Shown in pieces: positions 24,675 through 37,946 of a DNA stretch of 64,000 nt. The notes beneath the pieces were generated by a model. That model was not told where the DNA came from and did no database searches. It saw only the letters and a list, made by a program, of their open reading frames with translations. Both the position numbers and the translations under genes were made by a program. Source of the stretch: Phorcus lineatus (Eukaryota > Mollusca > Gastropoda > Trochida > Trochidae); NCBI GenBank assembly GCA_921293015.1, contig OV121081.1, positions 49,811,877 through 49,875,876 on the forward strand. Reading direction: 5' to 3'. The stretch's first letter is position 1; the number at the start of each line of letters is the position of its first letter.

Positions 24675-26599
24675 TATAACCCCGCATCATGGCAGTAGGC
24701 ATGATTGTTTACCATATGCAATAATTTTATGTCTCATCATCTTGCTTGAATTCAATATTTATTCCAAAATGCCAAATATAGAGGATATTATATGAGTGTT
24801 ATATTACATGAGTGCTTAAAATCAGTATTTCCAGAGCGAGAGCGTGTTATGGACACGAATATGATATTCTGTTTATAACAAATTCGAGAAATCAAAGAAA
24901 CTAATCAAAATCAACATCCAAAAATAGGCATGGGTGCATTTTGAACACAACTTCAAAGGCAAACTGTGACGTCGAAGCATTATTTTTGACCTGACGTCAA
25001 AAAGTCATTTTTTGGCCTAGGGCATTGTATGGAAAATATGACCCCCCCCCCCCCCGATATGATTGCAGTCGTGTTATATAAACATAACTAAGCCATTAAT
25101 TGACAGAGTTTTAATTATATATCATTGTATCAAATTTTATGCTCCATTCAAGCAAGCATTCAATCACCCGTCCGAGTAAAAGGGAAAGCATTTTTAGGCT
25201 ACTGTTTAAGATATGATAACCAAATTTGGTTTGTACCTTGTTGGTATTTTTAATAGACTGTTTAATAAATCTGATTACTTTAAGCTCATCTGCCATGGGG
25301 TTTTCAACTTCTTTGGATATCCATTTTTGGCAGTTACTATTGAAATGTAACTGAGAATTTCATTTCAGAGCAAAACTTGATAACTATAAAACTTAGTTCA
25401 TTTAAACTTGGTATTAGTATCTTGATTTATCAGCTTGTGTAGAATTGTGTTGGAATTTTCAAATTCTTGAGAATTTTAGTTTTGGTGGTTTTGTTGAAAG
25501 CAAATAAAGTTTTATGCGAAACAGACAAGCATTTGTAGATAACATCTATTGATCATAGTCATAAAATTCTCCTTAATTTGGTTTCATTTTGTTATCTAAT
25601 CATCAAAACAAATAATTGATAAGTACGTGTCCTTATTTTGTGGGAATAAGCGCTGGAACCTATTGGTTCATGATGCATAATTATTTAACAGTTTAAATGA
25701 TCCAAAGAACGTTTGATTAAGTATCACATCCCTACTACACTGAATGATAAATTTCATCTGCATTTACTAAATATGCAGTGATAAATAAAGATTTTCATCA
25801 CCTGAAAGCGAATGGTGCAGATGATAAATCTCTATTTAGGTAATTATTATCTCCCCTGATGGGTCGACAGATGTATTTTTTTTGGGTAGAGTTTCCGTCA
25901 GCGACAGCTTTTTCAAGAGTTTTGTTTTTTTCTTAAGCCGGAATATAACTCTAAAAAATTTGGACCTACAATTACCAAAGTTGGTGTACAGCCACCCGAA
26001 AACATATAGATGTGCCTTTTTGGGGGTTGAACATCTATTAAATGTTTTTCTTCTGTTTCAATTACAACAATTTGGACTTTTATCTCTTTCAAGGTTAGTG
26101 TTCATTTCCTGAGCATAACTCTTAAAGTATTTGACCGATTGTCACAATGTTTGGTATACGGCCTCTCCATATCATGTAGATGATCCCTTTGGGTTTGAAT
26201 TTTGTTCAGTTTTAGTTGTTGTTTACGTTGAATAAACTAAGACTTTTGAATAAAGAATTTCTTTTGGTAGCATCCTTCTGAAACTGTGAAGGGATGACAT
26301 CTGTTTAACACTGTAAAAACACTCTAGTTTATTATATTATTTTATATACATTCATTTCAAAATGATTTCTTTCAGGTCTGTGTGCTTCAACCTGACAATT
26401 CAGAAGTCAACAGACAGATCTATAGATGTGAACATGTAGCTGGAATAAGGACTTGGAGGCTGTACAGTTATATATTGGAAGACTTGTTTGCTGTACAGTT
26501 GGGTGTTGTATGGATTATTCTGTTTCCTCTTGATCTTTGTTCAAATACTTACCCAAGTTTAGGGAAAAAATGCATTTGAGTACATTTTGCTATATCCTC

Positions 26600-28200
26600 T
26601 CCATTACTTTATAAAAAAATTTCATGTACAGTAAAAATATTTCAATAAAACAACTTGTAAATACTTATGCTGAAGTTTTGTAAATTTGCCTAAATTGACA
26701 GTTTTGTTTGATATGTTCATTGTCACTTTGCTTTACATTATGATCATGCTGTTCTTTGAAAATATATTCTCTGCTGGACAGTTACTTTGAATGATATGTA
26801 CACTGAAGATATTCAGAGAAGAAAGATGTAAACCAGTTGCATATCCAGAAAGTTTTAAATGCGGGGCGGGGGTTTCACCCTTGGGGGTCACAGAATTAAT
26901 GAGTGAAATTTTTAAAGAAATTTCCAGAAAACACTTCCCCTGAAAACAAGTAATACTTCGCATGCAGTTTTGTAAATATTCAGCTTGACAGTTAATATTT
27001 ATTTGAACTTTGTAATAAGGTTAGACATTGTTTATATTGACTGTAGTTAGATAAATATGCTTGCTGGACAGACAGCAGATGATGTGCCCAGTGTATGTTT
27101 ATCAAAGGTAGTACTATGTTTTATGAATTTTCATAGCTTGACCAAAATATTTGATAATATGTACAGTTTAATATTTGCATGAGAAACAATTGTGAAATAT
27201 TCATGTTGAGGCTTTGTAAATATTTTGCAATGCTTAACAGATATTTTTGATGATATCTATCAGTGCTCCAGATAATCTACATGTGGTTGTGTAAAATTGT
27301 TTTGTTTTGCTGTCTTTATTAATGGGCAGACAATGATTTTATTTGATATGTACAGTGGATGATTTCAGCATGAGACAATTTTAATGTACAAATGCTAAAA
27401 ATTTGTAGATATTCATGACATACAGAATTGTTTGATAACATGTGCCATGTCACAATGATTTTCAATAGCAACACTTGTGAAATATTCATGTATTTGTAAC
27501 GAGACAGAGTTTGTTACAGTGTAAAATTATCAATAGAGAAAATTGTGAAATATTCAATTTGTAGTTTTCAGATAAGACACCTGATAACTTTGCTTTTACT
27601 GTGATTTTGTGATATTCATTAATTGACAGATTGATTTGTTTGTTGTGCAGTGTTACTTTTTCATATTTTCAGTAAACACCAAAAGATGAATATTCATAGT
27701 TGGATAGATACATTAAAAGATATACAGTATACAGATATCCAATTGAGACACTTCTGGGATATCCATTCTGTAGTTTTCTAAATAGCCATGCTTGACTGGA
27801 ACATTTGGTATATTGTGTTGTATATCATCTTAAAAAGAGACACTTTTTTTGTAGTTTTTACTAAGAAATAATACATGATATAATCAAAATGACGTATCAG
27901 TTGTTGTATGAATTTCATAGATATACCAATTTTCTTTGTTACTTGTGTGTGTTTTGTATATCATATGCAGCTTATTGGTTATCAGGTTTCTGTTTATTCG
28001 AGAGTTTATAAACTGGTGATACTGGGCATAACCAGGATGATATATTTGGATGTTTGTAGAAACTGTTAGATTTGTTAGTGACTTGTGCTGTGTTGATAAA
28101 ATATTGTTGTGTGAATATGAATTTTTCTGTTGAAGAGAAATATGATGTTATTACAAAAATCTTTCTCAACAACTTTCAGATGTGTACATACTACATCTTT
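26600..28200 (+). repeat. Degenerate minisatellite-like AT-rich region
   Basis: Variants of the phrase GTTTTGTAAATATTCATG, followed by TTGACAG and GATATGTACAGT, recur at irregular spacing of roughly 80-130 bp (for example about 26650, 26970, 27210, 27400 and 27480). The copies are too diverged to fix a unit by eye. Confidence 0.5.
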
Positions 28201-28648
28201 CTACAGTGGATATTTCTGTGTTGACTGTTGAACACTTCATTTTTTCAAATATACATTTACTTCATGTGTGACCTTTCACCTTTTTACATACATATATATA
28301 TATATGTAAAAAAGTTTAACTATACCTATGAAAAAATGCAACATGGATGTCAGTCAGAAAACATTATATTTTCATTATTTCTATATAAGATGACTCTTTA
28401 GAATTTATTATCATGTGCCAATTTGTAGATACCCATAACTCAACAGACAAAATAGACTAGATATGCAATTATATAATAACTACAAAAGAGACTCTTATTA
28501 TGTAGTTATGTATGAAAAAAAATGCTTTTTTAAATTTTTGATAATCAATGAATCCTTAAATTATTATGTTAATGTTTTATTGATTTAAAAATATATTAAT
28601 GTGGTGCATAAGATTCATAGAGTTTTTGTTTGCATAGTTTGTGTTTAT

Positions 28649-28840
28649 GTTAGGAGAAAAATGTGACATTATTCAAAGTTTATCTGTTGACATTTTTCTC
28701 TTCTTGATATTTCTTTGAAGAATGCACTTATAAGATGTCAGTTAGGAGAAAAATGTGACATTATTCAAAGTTTATCAGTTGACATTTTTCTCTTCTTGAT
28801 ATTTCTTTGAAGAATGCACTTATAAGATGTCAGTTAGGAG
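28649..28840 (+). repeat. 92-bp tandem duplication with internal hairpin
   Basis: Two units start at 28649 and 28741, with an 8-bp remnant of a third at 28833. They are nearly identical, with one clear T/A difference near the middle. Within each, AGGAGAAAAATGT can pair with ACATTTTTCTCTT. The near identity means a recent duplication. Confidence 0.9.
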
Positions 28841-29398
28841 AGATTGACCGGTGTGAGAAAGATCTTGTAAATAATGCTTTGAAGTTGATCCATACTTCAC
28901 TGTGTTTATGTTGTCGGTCAATTTGATTATTCTTGGATATTTTGCATATGTGTACAAAGTCGTTTTAAAAATCTAGAAACCATATTGATATATCTATTCT
29001 CACTATTGACATTTGAAAATATAATATAATAATAATATATAATATTTTCATAAATGGGTTTTATTATTAATTGAAAAACCAAATTGTATATCAACCATTT
29101 TAGTACATGTAACTTTGTACAAACATTCCCATTATTTCTTTAGTGTAAATTGTTCTTAATATTCCACCTAAATGAATATTAATGTACATGTATATAGTAT
29201 TTTAGGGGCTTTTGCAAAACAAGCATTGATGGTATCATGTACAAGATTTCTTGGTTTAGGTGACTCAAGTATGTGCTCACTTTTAATATTTGGAAACTAT
29301 TCTATTTATATTCATGTACATATATGTTTAAGAAACACTGAAAATCTATTGGTCAATCCTTTTAATGCATGTGGATTTGTACATAGTGTCCTCTTACT

Positions 29399-29852
29399 GA
29401 ATTGTATATTTAAAATGTATGAACATGTATAGAGTTATAACTTAAAGAAGATTAAGAAGTGAATTGTATATTTAAAATGTATGAACATGTACAGAGTTAT
29501 AACTTGAGAAAGATTAAGAAGTGAATTGTATATTTTATGATGTATGAACATGTACAGAGTTATAACTTAAAAAAGACTAAGAATTGAATTGTATATTTTA
29601 TAATGTATGAACATGTACAGAGTTATAACTTAAAAAAGACTAAGAAGTGAATTGTATATTTTATAATGTATGAACATGTAGAGTATTAACTTGAGAAAGA
29701 CTAAGAATTGAATTGTATATTTTATAATGTTTGAACATGCATGTATAGAGTTATAACTTGAGAAAGACTTAGAAGTGAATTGTATATTTCATAATGTATG
29801 AACATGTATAGAGCTATAACTTGAGAAAGACTTAGAAGTGAGTTGTATATTG
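29399..29852 (+). repeat. About 62-bp minisatellite, seven copies and a remnant
   Basis: Units start at 29399, 29461, 29523, 29586, 29649, 29710 and 29777, with a partial unit at 29840. Each begins GAATTGTATATTT and includes ATGTATGAACATGTA, GAGTTATAACTT and GACTAAGAA. Spacing is 61-67 bp, set by small indels. Confidence 0.92.
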
Positions 29853-30528
29853 AGTGTGCAGTATCAACATTTATTGAAACATACTTTTGCATTTCAGAAA
29901 CAAGTTAAATCAACTCTTCAATTGTGTAAATATAAATATGATTCTACTCTCTTGAGTATGAAGATATTTCAACCCTGAATAAGGCTGGGAGAGCTGACAT
30001 TTTATACGAATGACATTTGTAAACATTTGTGTACTGTAGTGTTGTTACAAGCTGGAAGAATGTACCAGTGGGTGTAAAAGAAGCAGCTAGATATATGTCA
30101 TATTGAAGAGCTTCTAAACAGTTTAGATTAAAGTTCACTAAAAGGTTACTTTGTAGTAACTGTGTTATTCTGAAATACAAAATATGTACAATTTGATACC
30201 CCCCCATCATTCCAAATGAAAAGTTTTTCTTGTCTATATTGTCTCTGTGTATTCTATATTTTGTATTGTGCAAATTTTCATGTGCATGTAAGCGTCAAAG
30301 TTGCATTCATTTTTTTGAAATTCAACAATTAAAAAAACAATAAAATGAATCTATTAGAAACAATATATACCATCGATTTGAAATTTCCTAATAACACTTT
30401 AGAATAATGACTGCCAAATTGGTAGACATGCATTATCACTATATATATCTTTGAATTTGAATTATGATTTGACGTGTATCTTACATCTGTTTGTATATCT
30501 GTATGAAGTTGTATTGGAGCTGCCTTAA

Positions 30529-30550
30529 AATAAGCTCTTCGGAGCTTATT
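30529..30550. other. Perfect 9-bp hairpin with TTCG loop
   Basis: AATAAGCTC, TTCG and GAGCTTATT form a perfect stem with a tetraloop known to be very stable in RNA. No gene is recognised around it, so a role is unknown and chance is possible. Confidence 0.5.
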
Positions 30551-32363
30551 GGCCAATCCGTTCATGTATATTCAAGATATACCATCATTGGTGTAAATAA
30601 TTTATACAACATATTAGATAATTTTTCAATTGGGAAAAGTCTCATAGAAACAAACATATATAATAAGTGTTAACTGTTATACTCATAAACAACTCATTTT
30701 CTCAAGTTTAAAAGAACCCAACAAATTTATTGTGTAGAGATTTATTGTGTGCAGTAATATGTAAATGTACAGTGTCCTTTCTTGTGAACACTGTTTTTAT
30801 GGTGTTCATATGTTAGTGTATGAAATATCATTATGTATTATCAGTGTAGGTAAATGTTTATTATTTGCAATTGTTTGTGTTGGTGTGTGCTTTATTATTT
30901 GTTAAAAAAGGTTTAAAACAGATTGCTCATTTTACAAGTTCAATTTTAATGGAAACAAAACTAATTTCTTGTCATTTAAAGTCATGATTATCAACCTCAG
31001 TAAGATTTCAATATCTATTTCTATGACATATTCAAATGATCATGTTCCAATTGTTTTGCTTTTTATTTGCCTATTAAAGCTTGTTTCTAACAGCAAATTA
31101 TTGGATTTTCTGCAATTTAATTGTTCATTGTTGAAAGAGACCTTTGTAAACATTCTGATGGAAAGATCGCTTCATCAAAATATATCAGTAATAATCAAAA
31201 TTTCGTAATAAACATACTTTCAATGGAAAGAAACCCAGAAACATGTATATTTCATAGCATTTTATTACAAATTGAAGTTCCCAAAGTTAAATTCTTATAA
31301 GCATAATAATCATTCTGATACTACTTGTTCATTTTGTAAATCACAACTACTGGATGATTTAATGTCATTCTAGTTTTCTCACCCTATAATGGTTTGGGGA
31401 TTAGTTATCTCCCAGCTTTTTGTCACCACCACACACTTATGTACTGTGGTTGATTATCATAGCTTATTTGTTTATTCTTAAACAAGGTGTTTAATCTGAG
31501 AAACAGATGCAGAATTTAAAAGAATCTTGTCATTGGCACAGTGATTGTATGTGTAATGTTATTCACATGTACATGGCCATTTATATGTGAAAATGAACTT
31601 TTCAAAGTTAAATTTGGTTTATCATAAATTTGCGCCTTTTTTCACAAATTATGAATAATGTCAAATAGATGATAGATATAAAAAAAACATTTAATAATTT
31701 TTTCTAATGAATTGGTTTGTATCGTTGTTTTGTATTTTTTAATAATTCTTCTCTACCAACGCTTTAGATATCATCTTTGACAATGATATGATGTACAGTC
31801 TTTTTCACTTTTGAATTTCAAGTACTTTCCCTTTATTCTCTTAACACATTGAAGTCATGTTGTATGTTGATTTCTCTAAACCATCAAACCATGTTAAATA
31901 TGTAAAACAACACTTTTTTACCATAAATAAGAATTTTTTAATGTTTGTGTGTATTGCTACTTTAAACATTAAAGAATCCCTCAAAGGATTAAGAAATGGT
32001 CTTCAGATTGTTCTATCCTCAGTAACTTTCTTCAAGTATACTCGGACCTCATAGTATCGCGGCATTCATCGTATTGCGGCAATCGCTACTTCCGGTTTGG
32101 CGGGAAGGGCACGTCTTCAAGCCGCTATTTACAGACGTAAATCAGTAGTCAAAATCCATTTACTTTGATTGCAATATATGAATTCAATGCAATTATTCCA
32201 TTTTGTTATTATATAAAAATAATAAAATTATCAATTCACCATGCATTTCTCAGCGAAAAATGGCTGACCCACATCACTGAACAATGTTGTCAAAACTATT
32301 TATGACATGTGCCCGTTACTATTTGACCTGAATAAGGTTGTCTACAGCACTATAATTATTGGT

Positions 32364-32520
32364 TAATGGGTTGACCTTCCTTTTTTGAAGCAGGGACCTT
32401 ATATACATGTATATAAGGCCCCTGTTTGAAGTTAGCATAAAAAGGAAAACCCTAAAGATATGCATACCCCTAGGGTTACATCCACAACACCCTTTCAAAA
32501 TGTCTGGATCCGCCACTGCT
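32364..32520. repeat. Foldback and dispersed repeat fragment
   Basis: CAGGGACCTTATATACATG and its inverted partner ATATAAGGCCCCTG form a near-palindrome at 32391-32425, flanked by CCTTCCTTTTTT and AAAAAGGAAAACCC in inverted order. The following stretch, read on the minus strand, includes GTGGCGGATCCAGACATTTT, like a common invertebrate interspersed repeat end. Confidence 0.5.
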
Positions 32521-33489
32521 AACAGACCTACAAATGTGTATCTTTTGATATATTTTGTGTATTTCTTTATAATGAATGCAAATAAGATAGTTCGATAGCA
32601 CTTTTCCTGATATACATTTTAATGCTTATAAGCCTTCATTGCATGCTTTTTTAAAAGAGTTTTGCTTTTCTTATCTTTTGTTTGTATGTTACTAGGGTTT
32701 TTTTATCTTTAAGAATTGTTGATACATGATAAAATGTAATTCTGGAATAACATTCTTTAGGTGTCCTACCTTGGATAGATCGTCAACTTAAGGATATAAA
32801 GATAAAATTTCAACATAACTATTGATTTGTAGTCATAATTGCCTATTTGTTAGAATATTTATTATAAACTTTTCTTGCTGTCCAATTTTTAATATTACGA
32901 GTCCGTTTTATTATATTAATATTTTACTTTTAATTTGTTTGATCTAATCACTCTCTATAGCAAGGTTTGATATATGTTTCTATTATCATCATGTATTAAA
33001 AAGAATAGAAACACTTTATTTTCCATGAAACTAAAACTTTTATTTATTATCCATTGAGATACATATAATTACATGTTAAATGTTTAGGGTGACAACATAA
33101 AAGATGTTGCAAAGATGACAACTACTAGATATGTCACATGATAAATTCTGTTGTATTTACTTAGTGACAAGAAATAAGAAATCTTATTGTATTTTAAATT
33201 GGTGTTTTCAAGTGTTGTATGTTTAATCGAAGTTTTTTAAAAGTTATCAAAAGAGTACTTAGATATTATGTCAGTGTTTCTAAACTTTTTAAATAAAATT
33301 GATTGTATTTTAATAAAAATAGATAATCTTCAATGTAAATTTTTGAAATTATAATAAATTATTAGAGTGACACATTATCTTCATTATTTTTTAAGTGGCT
33401 TAAGTAAGAGCCAAAAACGTCAGTTTCAAATCTCCTCACTAAAGTTGTAAAATGACCATATAAAGGCCTTAAATATTAACCCAAACTTA

Positions 33490-33950
33490 CATTTCAGTTG
33501 TTGGCGTGCACCATTGTCTGGTTTACAATCACAAATCATGACATCAACTGGTTTATGGCCATTAAGCAGAGATATAGGTTTGACCCATCACATCATTGGA
33601 GCCTCTGTGGCCCTGTATTAGGGGTCCCACTGTCACCAAATCTATATATTAAAATCCTGATCAACAAAGGAGTTTGTACACAAAGTTTCAGCTTTCTAGG
33701 ACTCTAGCTTCTTGGGAACAAGTTTTTTCAGGGAGTGGCCAATGAGGTCCTTACAAGGGGTCACCAAATCTATAATTCGAAACCGCCAGTCAAGAAGTCT
33801 GTACACCAGATTTCATTTTCTGAGCCAATGGTTCTGGAGAAGATGAAATAGTGAATAAGTTTACAGACGGAAGCCGAAGGCCATTCCATAAACCAAGGCC
33901 ATGCCATAAGCCAATCGGCCCTTTCAAGCCAGATTAGCTAAATATTAGGT
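33490..33950 (-). repeat. Dispersed repeat copy (same family as 8805-9570), reverse orientation
   Basis: On the minus strand this copy begins near ATCTGGCTTGAAAGGGCCGA and GGCTTATGGCATGGC, then has TCTTCTCCAGAACCATTGGC and diverged units with GGGTC runs, as in the copy at 8805. The far part resembles the segment at about 9460-9520 of that copy. Confidence 0.65.
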
Positions 33951-35793
33951 ATGTTTGTTTGTTACAAAGAAGAGATCTTGGTGCATGTAGATAAGGTTTA
34001 TCTGCCCAAGAGAAGTCTATCTACTTGCACCAAATTTGGGTCTGAGGACCTAAACTGGCCTTTAAACTGAGGGAGTATGTTTTTTTGATACAAATTATGA
34101 AAATTAGCATTTAAAGTACACCAATAACACCCCTCTATGACAAAAAAACCCCGGTCAAATTATTTCAGTTCATGTCATTTCCACTCAAAACAACATGGGT
34201 GACTGTAGCCGCTAGGCCAGCCTCTTTAAGTTGTAATGGTACAGAATTTTTACCAACAATAACTATTGCCATTGTGCCAAAACTACGTGATAAACTTCAG
34301 GTTTCTGATATAAAAAAACAACAATTGTGCTACGATGTTGACTTTCACAAATCGAAACAACCTTTACCTTGCAAAAATAAGGGGGAAACCGGTTGTTGAA
34401 ATGTTACTTATTTTTCAAACAATCATTGACAATTGTATCAACGGCTGTCATCGTAGGAATTTTGAATTTTTTTGGGATATTTTGAGTTCAACCCGTTAAA
34501 AAAATGCTTTTTTTTGCTTTGGGGAGGTCATTACAGATAACACTGACCAGTTTTTGGTATAAGGTTTCTTTTGTTGAATTTATGTTTTTCAGGAATTTGC
34601 CATATGACATTTAAGAGAGCTGAAACTAAAGACCAAAAGGCATGCACTAATAAAGTTTGACCGGTTTGTTTGACTACATGGAATTATTCACATTATTATT
34701 ACCAATAATCACTTTAATTTCTCAGTATGATGTAACACGTTTTTTTACACTAGAAAACCACCAAAAACCTTTTCATAAATGCCAATATCCAAAAGAAGCA
34801 AAACGTTCTCTGAATGAAATTTTCTTTCCTAAACGTTTAGATAATAATTTTATAATTTCATATGATTAAATTCACTGAATTTTTCTTATCAATCCAATTT
34901 TTCATGTCGGTACCTTTACCCTCCGGCTACTATTTGAGACCTGGCCCAATTAGAGGGGGGAGTAGAGCCATGGGGACGATAAGTGGTATACCAAGGGTAT
35001 AAAATCGAGGATACCACTTAGTAGTTCTGGACGAAGAAAGACATGGTAACACCAACAATAAAATGGCTCAAACATGTGTCTTAAAGGGGCACATATTATG
35101 TTGTCGGAGTCCAATATGCCGAACTTAAAAAACGGTGTTATTTCATCGACAAGGAGTGGTTGTTTCTGAAAAGTAACACCTCAATGCTTATAAGTTAGAA
35201 TAGTGACAATAAACAGGAAAAAACCCATCCACATTTATGATCGAAAACCGTACAATGGCGCGCGTCAATGACTAAAACGTAATTTTGGAAACTTTTTTTT
35301 ATAACAGACACAATGAAAAATATAGTATGGTATTGCTAAGTAGGTCATTTCACTCACATACATGTAAATGGGACGCAGGATTTCGATAGGCGATTCGAAT
35401 TCAACTCAGGTCAAATGTTATTTTGGCTTTATTTACGCAACATACAAAATTCATGCAACGTACTCTGTGTCACTTTAACATTGCACTGTCAATTTGTATT
35501 CTAGCCCTGAACAGACCGTAGCGACTAAAAGAAAAAAAGTTATTTCCCCAGTAGGTGTGTGCCTTACAGGACCGACTAAGACGGAAAACGATAACAGGAG
35601 AATAAAGAGTGTATACAAAACTTACCGAAGTGGTAATAAACATCTAAAAATTTATTCTCGCACAGCAAGAGCCTACTAAAACAAGAAACTTTAAACCGTC
35701 AAGAGATAGGGATTATATATCACAATGAAAAAAGGGAATAATCTGTGTACTATATATCCCTGAGGCTGGAAAAATTAAAAATATCTGCTTCAC

Positions 35794-36243
35794 TTGAAGG
35801 TTTTTTGTATCTTGCATTTTGTTAAATCGTCACTTAGCAATGACCCATCTAATTACCGTGGAATATCTCTCTTACACATATCTCGAAAATTATTTTCTAA
35901 GATTCTAGAAAGGCGTCTACGCGCCTGGGTTGATATTAATGAATTGTTGGATGAGGCTCAAGCTGGATTTAGACTCGATTACAGTACAGCCGATAATCTG
36001 TTTGTTCTGCAGTCATTGTGCACTAAATACCTTTCCAAATCTAAAGGACGTTTTTATTGCGCTTTCACAGAGTTTAGGAAAGCGTTTGATGTTCTTGACC
36101 GTAAAAAGCTGTTATTTATGTTACATAACAAAGGCTGCCATGACAAAATGTATTTTATTTTAAGAAGTATGTATGGTACTGTTTCAGCGTGTGTTCGCAC
36201 TAGCGCTGGCGTTACCGAAATATTTTATACTTCTTTAATTTGA
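35794..36243 (+). pseudogene. Non-LTR retrotransposon (LINE) reverse transcriptase, N-terminal part
   Basis: The open stretch reads SNYRGISLL, ILERRLRAWV, EAQAGFRLDYST and EFRKAFDVLDRKKL, which are the early blocks of a Jockey/CR1-like reverse transcriptase. In the first catalytic block the expected Asp is Glu (FTEFRKAFD). The frame ends just after the TSAGV block, where a run into the catalytic FADD block would be expected; that block is absent here and a similar one appears at 37611-37946. This is an inactive fragment. Confidence 0.8.
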
Positions 36244-37223
36244 TACTTTATTTAAGTGCGGGAAGGATAGTTTGGATACTGTCGAATGCTACAATTACCT
36301 GGGACTACTACTTACTGAACATATGGATTATAATCTAATGGCTAAAGCTACAGCATCTTCAGCAACAAGAGCCCTTGGCTTGCTTGTATCAAAATAAAAG
36401 TACCTCAACGGGATGAACTATCACACTGATACTAAGCTGTATGACTCGATGGTGTGGACGACCCTCAATTACGGTGCTTCAATATGGGGAACATCTAGAC
36501 GCTCGTATATAGAAGCAGTACAGCACAGAGCAACACGTTTCTTCCTTGGATTGAGAAAGTTCGCACCAAATAACGCATCTGGAGGCGATATGGGATGGGT
36601 GCCCACGGTCGTTCGACAATGGACAAGTGTGACACGGCACTACAACTGTCTACGCTACAATTATGACAACTCTCGACTTACTCACAGAATATGGTTATGG
36701 TCCCAGTGTTGGAGTGAAAGGAAGAAAAACAACTGGACGACAAGAGTGCATACAATGTTTAATAGCCTTAATCTGCAACATTTCATCCCCAGACGGAATA
36801 GTTATTGTCCGAGGTTTGTTGTCCGTGAAGTAACCACGAAATTGTATGAGGATTTCACTAATAAATGGAAATGTGAACTATCAAACCAAGAAGGAAGAGG
36901 AAATACAGGGGGGGGGAATAAGTTACGCACCTACAGCAGGTTTAAGCTATCCTATGAAGCAGAACCCTATTTTTTTTATAGATATGCCCCGCCATCTTAT
37001 AAGTGCTCTTGCTAAGTTTAGATGTGGAGTCGCGCCTTTGAGGATAGAAACCGGACGATATACAAATATACCACTAGAGGAGAGAACCTGTTTTAATTGT
37101 CACGATCAAATAGAGGATGTATTGTTAAAATGCCAATTGTATGCAGAGGAGAGGTCTCAACTTTTATCTATGTGTTTTGAAGCAAATGCCGATTTTAGAA
37201 CGATGTGTGATAATAGCAAATAG
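36244..37223 (+). pseudogene. LINE C-terminal part, frameshifted
   Basis: The reading begins near the block ECYNYLGLLLTEHMDYN, meets a TAA at about 36396, and resumes as KLYDSMVWTTLNYGASIWG, EAVQHRATRFFLGL and MGWVPTV. This is the region after the polymerase core in Jockey-like elements. A frame change occurs at a T run (about 36969-36977), after which AKFRCGVAPLRIETGRY and a Cys-rich knuckle (CFNCHDQIEDVLLKC) follow to a stop at 37223. It directly follows the N-terminal piece on the same strand but skips the middle of the polymerase. It is inactive. Confidence 0.8.
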
Positions 37224-37603
37224 ATTTTATCCTGTCTACACCCCTTTTATGCTATTTATCCGCCAAGACCTGCTATTTTATTCTCCTTACGAGAAGTAAT
37301 TATCTATATGTGCAATAATTATATTCTTAATCATTTTGTCCTGTACTCGTATCTTCATCTTTTTAATTTGTATATAACTGTACCAATCTTTTGGTTGTAA
37401 TACTTTTTACATAAATTTATAATATTTATACCTAACTTCTGTTTATGTTTTACATTTGCAATATATTGTACTCTTTTATGTCTCTCGTAACTCTAATAAG
37501 AGTGGCTCATTACATGTTTTATCTGAGCGTATATTTTATGTATATATTTTTATCATGTAATGTGGTGAGACTTTAATCAACTATCTGTCTGTCCTTCTAC
37601 TTC

Positions 37604-37946
37604 AGCAGGAGTGAGGCAAGGCTGTGTCCTTAGTCCCTTGTTGTTCATCTTTTTTATTAATGACTTAGTAATTAACTTGTATGAAGCATGTAATAATGGA
37701 GTTTTTCTTACCCCACAAATGAAAGATTTACTTTTACTTTTGTTTGCAGACGATATAGCAATGTTTTCATTTATGGTTAATGGTCTTCAGCGTCAACTGA
37801 ATATTTTAGAAACATTTTGTGACAAATGGGGTTTGGAATTAAAAATGGATAAATCAAATATTATGCTATTTAGAAATGGAGGAATTGTGGCTAAAAAGTG
37901 TACATTTCGAGGCAAACCATTGAAGGTTGTTACCTACTACAAATAA
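37604..37946 (+). pseudogene. LINE reverse transcriptase, middle part with FADD motif
   Basis: The reading starts GVRQGCVLSPLLFIFFINDL and contains LLLFADDIAMFS (catalytic FADD block), LQRQLNILETFCDKWGLELK and KSNIMLFRNGG. These are the middle blocks of the same kind of polymerase. It ends at VVTYYK, just where the segment at 36270 takes up (ECYNYLGL), so this block fits between the two segments that stand upstream of it. It may instead belong to a second, internally deleted copy. Confidence 0.8.

Larger units (their letters stand above)
24675..35793. other. Region without a recognised gene
   Basis: This AT-rich DNA lies downstream of gene A. It holds the minisatellites and repeats listed separately, a run of 14 C at 25042-25055, and otherwise short open frames with no recognisable protein. 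One acceptor-like site (TTTCTTTCAG ending at 26375) could begin a 3' UTR exon of gene A. The frames at 34172-34399 and 35494-35679 match nothing I know. Confidence 0.5.

Noticed and set aside
29399..29852. CRISPR-like array
   Set aside because: Units are contiguous 62-bp repeats without distinct spacers, in eukaryotic DNA.
34172..34869. Two small frames (75 and 70 residues)
   Set aside because: No domain, no splice context and no neighbouring exon that I can recognise.
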